Shown one piece after another: positions 1 to 5,278 of a stretch of DNA of 5,750 nucleotides. The stretch is taken from the NCBI GenBank assembly GCA_027083715.1, contig JALWNR010000211.1, positions 1 through 5,750 on the forward strand. Direction: 5' to 3'. A program made the translations under genes and the position numbers. A model generated the notes under the pieces. The model made no database searches, had not been told where the DNA came from, and saw only the letters and a list, made by a program, of their open reading frames with translations. Positions within the stretch are counted from its first letter, which is position 1. Every line of letters starts with the position of its first letter. The DNA comes from Bacteroidales bacterium (lineage in GTDB: Bacteria; Bacteroidota; Bacteroidia; Bacteroidales; NBLH01).

Positions 1-22
1 AGTTCGAGTCTCGTCCAGACCG
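1..22 (+). tRNA. tRNA 3' end, probably tRNA-Asp (5' part outside the window)
   Basis: The window opens inside the T-arm of a tRNA. The last two bases of the 5' T-stem (AG) are followed by the T-loop TTCGAGT (3-9), the 3' T-stem CTCGT (10-14), the 3' acceptor strand CCAGACC (15-21) and a discriminator G at 22. The next bases are CT, so the CCA tail is not fully encoded and would be added after transcription, as is common in Bacteroidota. A discriminator G and an implied GGTCTGG 5' acceptor strand fit bacterial tRNA-Asp, which usually begins GGTCCGG or similar and uses G73 as an identity base. The anticodon is not in the window, so the amino acid is inferred. Confidence 0.82.
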
Positions 23-24
23 CT

Positions 25-59
25 AAAAGCCTTGTAAGGAAACTTACAGGGCTTTTTTT
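25..59 (+). terminator. Intrinsic terminator of the tRNA transcript
   Basis: A 14-bp stem (25-38 with 43-56, one T-G wobble) closes on a GAAA tetraloop (39-42). The stem starts with AAAA and ends in TTTT that runs on into more T residues. It begins two bases after the tRNA, so it ends the tRNA transcript and separates it from the membrane-protein gene downstream. Confidence 0.9.
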
Positions 60-103
60 ATTTAAAAATTTAGAAGATTAAATAACAAAAACATATTTTC
101 TAT

Positions 104-111
104 TAATTTTG
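104..111 (+). promoter_or_regulatory. Candidate Bacteroidota -7 box for the DUF4293 gene
   Basis: TAATTTTG matches the Bacteroidota primary sigma -7 consensus TAnnTTTG exactly. It lies 23 nt before the ATG at 135 and just after the tRNA terminator, which is where a new promoter is needed. No good TTTG -33 element is visible at the usual 17-23 nt spacing, so this is a half-match. The stretch before the start codon is A-rich with no Shine-Dalgarno sequence, as usual in this phylum. Confidence 0.5.
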
Positions 112-134
112 CAACAAATTTTAAACAAAAAATT

Positions 135-596
135 ATGATACAGAGAATACAAACCGTTTATTTATTTTTAGCAACTGTGGTAATTTTCCTGATATTTATG
201 TTCCCATTGGCTGAAATTTTAATACAAGGGGTGATTTATACCTTTAAATATCGTGGTATTTATGAAATTACGGCAGATAAAACCGAACTCATTATTGAGG
301 CATTACCTTTGGCTGTTTTGTACGGACTGGTTATGTTTGTAAGTTTTATAAGCATTTTTTTATTTAAAAAACGTACATTGCAAATGCGTTTAAGTGTATT
401 AAACATCTTACTGCTTTTAGGCTCATATGCTTTAGCGTATTATTACATCTATGCAGCTTTTAAAGGTATGGACACGGTAATAAATCCGGGAATATCGGCT
501 ATTTTTCCGCTAATTGCAGCAATTTTAACTTATCTTGCTTTTCGGGGTATTCGTAAAGATGAAAAGCTGGTACGTTCACTGGATAGAATCAGATAA
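135..596 (+). CDS. DUF4293 family four-helix membrane protein
   Basis: This 153-aa integral inner-membrane protein has unknown function. Four hydrophobic segments are visible, at about residues 8-25, 53-77, 86-108 and 118-137, with a short polar loop (about 36-52) after the first. The family signature is the N-terminus MIQRIQTVYL and the basic C-terminal tail RGIRKDEKLVRSLDRIR (137-153), both typical of DUF4293 proteins from Bacteroidota; the length is also normal. The ATG at 135 is the natural start because the family signature begins at residue 1. The gene is monocistronic: a tRNA terminator lies upstream, and pheT converges on it downstream across a 57-nt gap containing a long inverted repeat. 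I know of no established biochemical role. The family assignment is from recognition, not a search. Confidence 0.88.
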   Translation: MIQRIQTVYLFLATVVIFLIFMFPLAEILIQGVIYTFKYRGIYEITADKTELIIEALPLAVLYGLVMFVSFISIFLFKKRTLQMRLSVLNILLLLGSYALAYYYIYAAFKGMDTVINPGISAIFPLIAAILTYLAFRGIRKDEKLVRSLDRIR

Positions 597-605
597 AAAT
601 TAGTT

Positions 606-647
606 ATTGGATAATTGGTTATAACTGCCGATAACCAATTATCCAAT
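606..647. terminator. Inverted repeat between converging genes, probable bidirectional terminator
   Basis: A perfect 17-bp inverted repeat (606-622 with 631-647) surrounds an 8-nt loop. It lies between the stop codon of the DUF4293 gene (594-596) and the pheT stop codon (654-656). On the plus strand the stem runs into TTTT (647-650). On the minus strand a T5 run follows the stem after a few bases (complement of 596-600). That fits a terminator serving both converging genes, although the stem is AT-rich. The arms are built from units such as TTGGATAA and TTGGTTAT, which resemble the octamer repeats on the other side of pheT. Confidence 0.68.
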
Positions 648-653
648 TTTCAA

Positions 654-3101
654 TTATCTGAGTTTTGCACCTAATTCTTTTTCAAACACACGGATAAAGT
701 TATTCATAATTTTATCAATCTGTTTGTCTTTCAGTGTCTTAAACTCGTCTTGTAAAATAAAGTTTACCGCATAGGATTTTTTATTCTCTCCCAGTTTTTC
801 TCCTTCGTAAATATCAAAAATAGATACTTTTTTCAATAATTTACGTTCGGTTTTAAAGGCTAAATCTTTAATCTGATTAAATTTTACCGATTTATCTACC
901 AATAAAGCCAAATCGCGGCTTACTTCGGGAAATTTGGCAATTGGAGTAAATTGTTTTCTTCCGGGCAATTTTTTCATCAGAATATCCCAATAAAAATCGG
1001 CATAAAATACCTCAATACTGATGTCAAACATTTTGCGCAACTTTTTTGAAACCAGACCAAAACTTACCAATGTTTTCCCGTTCAGGGAGTAAGTAAGTCC
1101 ATAATCAAAAACATCGCCTGAAATTTCTTCAACATTCAACTTATCAATATTATAGCCCAGGCGCTTCAACACACTCTCAGTATATGATTTTAAATCGTAA
1201 AAGTCGGTTTTAACTACCGGCTTGTTCCAATTTACATGGTTACGGTTTCCGGTAAGGAAAACTGCCAAATGATTTTCTTCTTTGTATTTATCCAAAACAT
1301 GCACTCCGGCTTTTTCAGGATAAATTGCATAGCAATTTCCAAACTCATAAAATTTTAAATCTTTATTTTTACGATTTTCGTTGTAAATTACTGCTTCCAA
1401 GCCTCCAAAAAGCAGTGTTTGGCGCAATGCATCCAAATCAGAACTTAAAGGATTCAGTATTTTTACGGTATTTTCGGCTTTAAAGCCTGCAATATTTTCA
1501 AAATAAGCAGATTTAGTTAACGAATTTGACATTGCTTCGTGGAAACCTTTACTGCTCAAAAAGTCGGAAATAATATTTTTCCACTTATTTACATCCGGCT
1601 TTGGAGCATACGAAATGGTTGATTTCACCTCATCGCTGATAGCAATATTGTTATAGCCGTATATACGCAAAATTTCTTCAATTACATCCGCTTCGCGCGT
1701 TACATCTACGCGGTATGGCGGCACATCTAAAACAAGTCCTTCGTCTGTTTCTTCTACAATTTTAATTTCAAGCGATTGAAGAATATTTTTAATCTTATCG
1801 TGTTCAATTTTCTGACCTATCAGGCGATCAATATTTTTGTATTTTACGCTTACGCGATGATCGGGTACCGGATTGGGATAAACATCTATAATCTCAGAAG
1901 AAATTTGTCCTTCGCCTAATTCTTTCATCAGCAAAGCAGCACGTTTTAAAGCATAAATCACATTATTGGGGTCAATGCCGCGCTCAAAACGAAAAGAGGC
2001 ATCGGTTTGCAAGACATGACGCTTTGATGTTTTACGCACATAAACAGGGTCAAAATAAGCACTTTCAATGAATACCGTAGTGGTTTTTTCCGTAACACCT
2101 GATTTTGCACCTCCAAATACACCGGCAATACACATTCCTTCTTCGGGATTACAAATCATCAGGTCGTTTTCGTCCAGTTCACGTTCCTGCTCATCCAAAG
2201 TAACAAACTTGCTTCCTTTTTTAAGTGTTTTAACAATTACCTGTCTGCCTTTAATCATATCAACATCAAAAGCATGAAGCGGCTGCCCTGTTTCGTGCAG
2301 TACAAAATTGGTAATATCCACAATATTATTTATCGGACTTAAACCAATTGCTTTCAATCTGTTTTTTAACCAATCGGGTGATTCCTTTACTTTAATTCCG
2401 GAAACGGTTATTCCGGCATAACGTTTACAGGCTTTTTCGTTTTCGATGACAATATCCACAGGATAATCCGTATTGTCGATTTTGAAATCATCCAAAGCCG
2501 GTTTTTTATATTCGGTTTTTTTTGTTTGGCTCAGGTAAGCAGCTAAATCACGTGCTACACCAATATGTGAAGCTCCGTCGATACGATTTGGCGTTAAGCC
2601 GATTTCAAAAATAATATCCTCTTCAATATCAAAATACTCCTTAGCCGGCTGACCAATTTGTGCATTTTCATCCAAAACCATAATTCCTTCATGGTCTGTT
2701 CCTAAACCAATTTCATCTTCGGCACAAATCATTCCTTCAGACACCTGTCCTCTGATTTTCCCTTTTTTAATTTTCACTTCTTTATCCCCGTCGTAAAGAA
2801 TGGTTCCAACGGTTGCAACTACTACTTTCTGTCCGGCTGCCACATTAGGTGCACCACACACAATAGGCAGGGCATCACCTGTTCCGATATCTACTTTGGT
2901 AATGCTTAAACGGTCGGCATCCGGATGTTTTTTACATTCCAGCACTTTACCGATTACCAAACCTTGCATCCCACCTTTTACGGACTGAAAATGCTCAATG
3001 CCTTCCACTTCCAAACCAATATTGGTAAGTATTACCGACATTTCATTATAATCCAAATCAGTATCAATGTATTCTTTCAGCCAGTTGTATGATATTTTCA
3101 T
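654..3101 (-). CDS. pheT: Phenylalanyl-tRNA synthetase beta subunit
   Basis: PheT pairs with PheS to form the alpha2-beta2 cytoplasmic enzyme that charges tRNA-Phe; the beta subunit supplies tRNA binding and editing. The 815-aa length is normal for the bacterial long form. Domains in order: an N-terminal segment; the EMAP/OB-fold tRNA-binding domain (about 42-155, with HPDADRL at 59-65); the conserved GLTPNRIDGASHIGVARDLA stretch (168-187); the B3/B4 editing domain (about 215-395, with SPINNIVDITNFVLHETGQP at 255-274 and RFERGIDP at 371-378); the B5 domain (about 415-485, with PPYRVDVTREADVIEEILRI at 461-480); the catalytic-like core (about 500-700); and the C-terminal FDX-ACB anticodon-binding domain (about 721-815, starting near KFPEVSRDLALLVD). 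The ATG start gives the standard MKISYNWLKEYI N-terminus. No frameshift or lesion is visible. pheS is not next to it, so the gene appears to be transcribed alone from the divergent gap. An A8 run at codons 193-196 forms a canonical -1 slippery heptamer. Confidence 0.97.
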   Translation of the reverse strand: MKISYNWLKEYIDTDLDYNEMSVILTNIGLEVEGIEHFQSVKGGMQGLVIGKVLECKKHPDADRLSITKVDIGTGDALPIVCGAPNVAAGQKVVVATVGTILYDGDKEVKIKKGKIRGQVSEGMICAEDEIGLGTDHEGIMVLDENAQIGQPAKEYFDIEEDIIFEIGLTPNRIDGASHIGVARDLAAYLSQTKKTEYKKPALDDFKIDNTDYPVDIVIENEKACKRYAGITVSGIKVKESPDWLKNRLKAIGLSPINNIVDITNFVLHETGQPLHAFDVDMIKGRQVIVKTLKKGSKFVTLDEQERELDENDLMICNPEEGMCIAGVFGGAKSGVTEKTTTVFIESAYFDPVYVRKTSKRHVLQTDASFRFERGIDPNNVIYALKRAALLMKELGEGQISSEIIDVYPNPVPDHRVSVKYKNIDRLIGQKIEHDKIKNILQSLEIKIVEETDEGLVLDVPPYRVDVTREADVIEEILRIYGYNNIAISDEVKSTISYAPKPDVNKWKNIISDFLSSKGFHEAMSNSLTKSAYFENIAGFKAENTVKILNPLSSDLDALRQTLLFGGLEAVIYNENRKNKDLKFYEFGNCYAIYPEKAGVHVLDKYKEENHLAVFLTGNRNHVNWNKPVVKTDFYDLKSYTESVLKRLGYNIDKLNVEEISGDVFDYGLTYSLNGKTLVSFGLVSKKLRKMFDISIEVFYADFYWDILMKKLPGRKQFTPIAKFPEVSRDLALLVDKSVKFNQIKDLAFKTERKLLKKVSIFDIYEGEKLGENKKSYAVNFILQDEFKTLKDKQIDKIMNNFIRVFEKELGAKLR
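2516..2523 (-). other. A8 slippery run inside pheT
   Basis: On the coding strand the codons read ACA AAA AAA ACC (T193-K194-K195-T196). This contains the heptamer A AAA AAA in the right phase for -1 slippage. After a -1 shift the next codons are AAC CGA ATA TAA, so a shifted product would stop three residues later, at about 198 aa. That would keep the tRNA-binding domain and lose the rest. I see no proof that it is used, and A-runs are common in lysine-rich AT-rich genes. Confidence 0.3.
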
Positions 3102-3185
3102 TGTTAAATTATTAAACGGTTATATTGCTAAAACTTGTCCGCCTATCGGCGGATTGTTATATGGTTGAATTGATAAATGGTTAAA
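3101..3185 (+). repeat. Degenerate 8-bp tandem repeat array (consensus TTGGTTAA/TTGTTAAA), interrupted
   Basis: Eight octamers fall in two blocks of four. Block 1 (3101-3132) reads TTGTTAAA, TTATTAAA, CGGTTATA, TTGCTAAA. Block 2 (3154-3185) reads TTGTTATA, TGGTTGAA, TTGATAAA, TGGTTAAA. Within each block the phase is exact. The blocks are separated by 21 nt (3133-3153) carrying a GC-rich hairpin. The array starts at the pheT start codon and would lie in the pheT leader. I have seen similar low-complexity octamer strings between genes in Bacteroidota, but their function is unknown to me. Confidence 0.65.
3138..3153. repeat. GC-rich mini-hairpin inside the octamer array (REP-like)
   Basis: TCCGCC (3138-3143) and GGCGGA (3148-3153) form a perfect 6-bp stem with a 4-nt loop, extendable by one G-T pair. 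It is strikingly GC-rich in a very AT-rich gap. It sits between octamer units 4 and 5, and TTG occurs immediately on both sides of the stem. Short palindromes of this kind recur in many genomes as REP-like elements, but only one copy is visible here. On the minus strand it lies about 36 nt before the pheT ATG, so it could fold in the pheT leader. Confidence 0.5.
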
Positions 3186-3210
3186 TTTTTGGAATACCAG
3201 CTTTGCACTA

Positions 3211-3250
3211 ATTAACAAATATACCAATAACTGATTATCCAATTAACAAA
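3211..3250 (-). repeat. Second octamer array in opposite orientation
   Basis: Read on the minus strand in 8-nt steps, this stretch gives TTTGTTAA, TTGGATAA, TCAGTTAT, TGGTATAT, TTGTTAAT. These are related to the units at 3101-3185 but inverted. The unit TTGGATAA recurs exactly at 607-614, and the 11-mer ATTATCCAATT occurs both here (3234-3244) and at 638-648, beyond the other end of pheT. The units are more degenerate than in the first array. Confidence 0.5.
3216..3223 (-). promoter_or_regulatory. Alternative -7 box for pheT
   Basis: Read on the minus strand this is TATATTTG, an exact TAnnTTTG match. A TTTG (3247-3250, minus) lies 23 nt upstream, at the long end of the accepted spacing. Transcription would start near 3209 and give a leader of roughly 110 nt that includes the hairpin and the first octamer array. 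It competes with the box at 3255-3262. Confidence 0.35.
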
Positions 3251-3254
3251 CGGA

Positions 3255-3262
3255 CAAAAGTA
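3255..3262 (-). promoter_or_regulatory. Candidate -7 box for pheT
   Basis: Read on the minus strand this is TACTTTTG, an exact TAnnTTTG match. A near-consensus TTTC (3283-3286, minus) lies 20 nt upstream in the -33 position. Transcription from here would start near 3248 and give a leader of about 145 nt crossing both octamer arrays and the mini-hairpin. Which of the two pheT boxes is used cannot be told from sequence alone. Confidence 0.42.
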
Positions 3263-3321
3263 AAAATTTGAATTTAAAAACTGAAATAGCAGCTAACTTT
3301 TGTTGATAATTTTGCATTTAG

Positions 3322-3352
3322 TTTGATTTTTAAAGATATTTCATCAATTTTG
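3322..3352 (+). promoter_or_regulatory. Candidate promoter of the Imm33-like gene
   Basis: TTTG (3322-3325) is followed after 19 nt by CAATTTTG (3345-3352), one mismatch from TAnnTTTG, at ideal Bacteroidota spacing. The start site would be near 3358, leaving a leader of about 17 nt before the ATG at 3375. An exact TAATTTTG also occurs upstream at 3307-3314 but has no TTTG at a suitable distance. Confidence 0.5.
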
Positions 3353-3374
3353 CAATACTATACATCAGTAAAAC

Positions 3375-3704
3375 ATGGAAGAGAAAAAATTTCTGATAAA
3401 GTCCGAAGATATTAAAGAGCTTGTAAAAATGCAGGGATATTGCTATGTGTCGGATAAAATTACGGTTGAAGGTATGAAAGTAGGTTTTATGTATCGCGAA
3501 AAGCCCTATGAAAAAGATGATACAGGCTGGCGTTTTCTTTCAGGCACAGAAACAGAAGAATATCTGGATGACACTACTAATGTAATGATTTTTGCTGTGA
3601 ATACGGTTGCCAATTATGATTCGGCAATTATTCCATACCTGAAATCAAAAATCGGTACGGAATGGGAACGCAACGGCGATGATTTTGTGGAATTAAAAGA
3701 TTAA
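3375..3704 (+). CDS. Imm33/DUF2185-like small protein, orphan immunity family
   Basis: This 109-aa soluble protein has no signal peptide or membrane segment. It has the pattern I associate with DUF2185, also named the Imm33 immunity domain: CYVSDKITVEG (23-33), a short strand with MYREKP (39-44), the core DTGWRFLSGTE (49-59), EEYLDD (61-66) and NTVANYD (76-82), ending in an acidic strand. The protein is essentially the single domain. Imm33 proteins were proposed, from genome context, to neutralise polymorphic toxins, but many copies stand alone and their role is unproven. No toxin gene is adjacent: pheT diverges on the left and a TPR gene converges on the right. The ATG at 3375 suits the promoter and gives the full domain. 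The stop codon overlaps the stop of the convergent TPR gene by 4 nt, with no terminator between. Confidence 0.8.
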   Translation: MEEKKFLIKSEDIKELVKMQGYCYVSDKITVEGMKVGFMYREKPYEKDDTGWRFLSGTETEEYLDDTTNVMIFAVNTVANYDSAIIPYLKSKIGTEWERNGDDFVELKD

Positions 3705-5182
3705 TTTTTTAATAAACCATATACTTCCAAAACGGTTTCGTCATCAGGTTTTAGTTGCAATGCTTGTTTTAAAGCGCTTTTTGCCTGTTCATAATCGTTT
3801 GCTAAAAACGTGAGTACACCGTATAACGCATAAGTCAAATAATAGTTTTTATTAATTTCATATGCCTTATTCAAGTATTTGTTTGACTCCTGAAAATTCA
3901 TATTTAACATTTCGGGTACAGATAGTCCAAGATATGCATCAACAGCCCTATTGTCAATAGTCAGTGCTTTTTCATAATTTTTCTTAGCTTCATCATACTG
4001 ATTCATTTGCATATACACATTTGCCAGACGGATGTAATTTTCAACATTATCGAGAAATAATTTTTCATTTAATTTAATTTTTTCTTCCAACGACTTTAAA
4101 GCTGCCATACGGTCTTTTTTAATAAAATATTCCACGGCAAAAATTAAATCATAATCATTAGATAACTCATCCTGTGGCCAAAACTTCATCATCTGTCGAA
4201 ACTGTTTTACTGCTTCATCCGGTTTGTTTTGCAATATGTAAATAAAGCCCAACGATTTGTATAAAATATGTTTGTTTTTATACGAAGAACTGGAAACGGC
4301 TTTTGCAAAGAACTTTTGCAAACGTTTTAATTCTGCATTATCTTCTTCACTGAGCTTAACTTTTTCTCTGTGAATATCTACTATTGTTGCATATTTAATA
4401 TACATAGCAAATAAATTTCCTGCATGATATAATACCAAAAAAGCCTTGTCTTTCTTGTGCTCATCAGCTGCCTTTTTAATCCTGCTAAAATCAAAAATAT
4501 CCTTAGAACTTTTATGAGCAAGCTTGTTCATTAAAACACTATCATTCAATATTTTAAATAATTCAATTGTAAGCAAGTTCATATAGGGATCAATCTCCTG
4601 AGGAGCTTTTTGTAAATAGCGCTTATTAATTTTTTCTGCATTTTCAATATCACCAGAGGTGGCTAAATACATAGGCAAAAGTTTTAATACAAGCGTATCT
4701 TCGGGGTTTAACTGGTAGGTCATATTCAGATAAGCCTGTGCATACTCCTGATTACCTGCATCAAGGTAGAGTTGTGCCATATCGGAATAATATCCGGCAT
4801 TTAAACTATCTTTCTTTATTTCTGATTCAATCAGGCTATAAGCATTAACAAAATATGGATATGCACTTTGTTCTTTTCCGTGTCGTCGGTATATTTTAGC
4901 GATTTTAACAAATACTTCCCAATCATTATAATTGCCTTTCAGCTCATCTAAGTATTTTACCGTATCTTTTAATTGAGGAACTTCAAGTGTTAAACCAGGT
5001 GCTTTGTTTATCAGTTCGTTTGCAACATAGGAATAGGTCATATTAATATGCGGCTTCATCAACTTAACAGCTGATTTTTTTAAATAATTAGTAATTGTAT
5101 CATTTTTAGGGGATTGAGAAAGTACCGTAAATTGGCTTAAAACAATAATACCAATAAATAAAGTTAGTTTTTGAATAAACAT
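3701..5182 (-). CDS. Exported tetratricopeptide-repeat (TPR) protein
   Basis: The protein is 493 aa if it starts at the ATG 5180-5182. That start gives a clean signal peptide: MFIQK, then a hydrophobic core to about residue 20, and a likely cut near LSQS (21-24). There is no lipobox cysteine, so it is probably periplasmic. The frame stays open upstream to a TTG at 5239, but that codon lies in the loop of a terminator and would bury the signal peptide, so I reject it. TPR-like helix pairs appear at about 88-121, 128-161, 163-195, 305-337, 381-414, 415-447 and 449-481; the clearest are NYIRLANVYMQMNQYDEAKK (382-401) and the final copy (YGVLTFLANDYEQAKSALKQ). The middle (about 200-300) is helical without a clear repeat. 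TPRs mediate protein-protein contacts; the partner is unknown. Its neighbours (a DUF4136-type gene upstream, an Imm33-like gene convergent) do not define a pathway. Confidence 0.85.
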   Translation of the reverse strand: MFIQKLTLFIGIIVLSQFTVLSQSPKNDTITNYLKKSAVKLMKPHINMTYSYVANELINKAPGLTLEVPQLKDTVKYLDELKGNYNDWEVFVKIAKIYRRHGKEQSAYPYFVNAYSLIESEIKKDSLNAGYYSDMAQLYLDAGNQEYAQAYLNMTYQLNPEDTLVLKLLPMYLATSGDIENAEKINKRYLQKAPQEIDPYMNLLTIELFKILNDSVLMNKLAHKSSKDIFDFSRIKKAADEHKKDKAFLVLYHAGNLFAMYIKYATIVDIHREKVKLSEEDNAELKRLQKFFAKAVSSSSYKNKHILYKSLGFIYILQNKPDEAVKQFRQMMKFWPQDELSNDYDLIFAVEYFIKKDRMAALKSLEEKIKLNEKLFLDNVENYIRLANVYMQMNQYDEAKKNYEKALTIDNRAVDAYLGLSVPEMLNMNFQESNKYLNKAYEINKNYYLTYALYGVLTFLANDYEQAKSALKQALQLKPDDETVLEVYGLLKN

Positions 5183-5209
5183 AATCGTATTTTTTGAATA
5201 TTTAGTGAT

Positions 5210-5240
5210 TAAAGATACTAAAAAACCCAAACAGAACAAA
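5210..5240 (-). promoter_or_regulatory. Candidate TPR-gene promoter overlapping the upstream terminator
   Basis: On the minus strand TTTG (5237-5240) is followed after 19 nt by TATCTTTA (5210-5217), one mismatch from TAnnTTTG. Spacing is ideal, and transcription would start near 5203, about 20 nt before the ATG. The -33 element lies in the loop of the terminator of the preceding gene, so termination and re-initiation would be packed into the same 50 bases. The -7 mismatch makes this tentative. Confidence 0.35.
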
Positions 5241-5254
5241 GACTGTTTGGGTTT
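5220..5254 (-). terminator. Intrinsic terminator of the DUF4136-type gene
   Basis: A perfect 12-bp stem (5223-5234 with 5243-5254) with an 8-nt loop is followed, on the minus strand, by a run of six T residues (complement of 5220-5225, half within the stem). The T-run is only on the minus side, so it acts on transcripts coming from the right. It begins 24 nt after the stop codon of the DUF4136-type gene and separates it from the TPR gene. Confidence 0.85.
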
Positions 5255-5278
5255 AAGCCATTATTATCTGGCAGTATT

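Noticed and set aside
2068..2277. Plus-strand reading frame of 69 codons
   Set aside because: It lies wholly antisense to the B3/B4 region of pheT, has no family resemblance, and is a shadow of the real gene's codon use.
2800..2988. Plus-strand reading frame of 62 codons
   Set aside because: It is antisense to the tRNA-binding domain of pheT and has no promoter, start context or recognisable protein features.
3101..3153. CRISPR-like repeat-spacer structure upstream of pheT
   Set aside because: The repeats are degenerate 8-mers directly abutting one another, with no unique spacers of constant length and no cas genes nearby.
3307..3314. TAATTTTG as the main promoter of the Imm33-like gene
   Set aside because: The -7 match is exact, but the nearest upstream TTTG is about 36 nt away. 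The downstream TTTG-N19-CAATTTTG pair has better geometry.
3102..3374. T-box or aromatic amino-acid leader-peptide attenuator for pheT
   Set aside because: I found no T-box core motif, no short Phe-rich leader frame and no terminator/antiterminator pair on the minus strand. The single hairpin has no T-run.
3690..3715. Possible terminator at the convergent Imm33/TPR junction
   Set aside because: Only a weak all-A/T stem of about 7 bp can be drawn next to the T-run, which is too weak to call a terminator.
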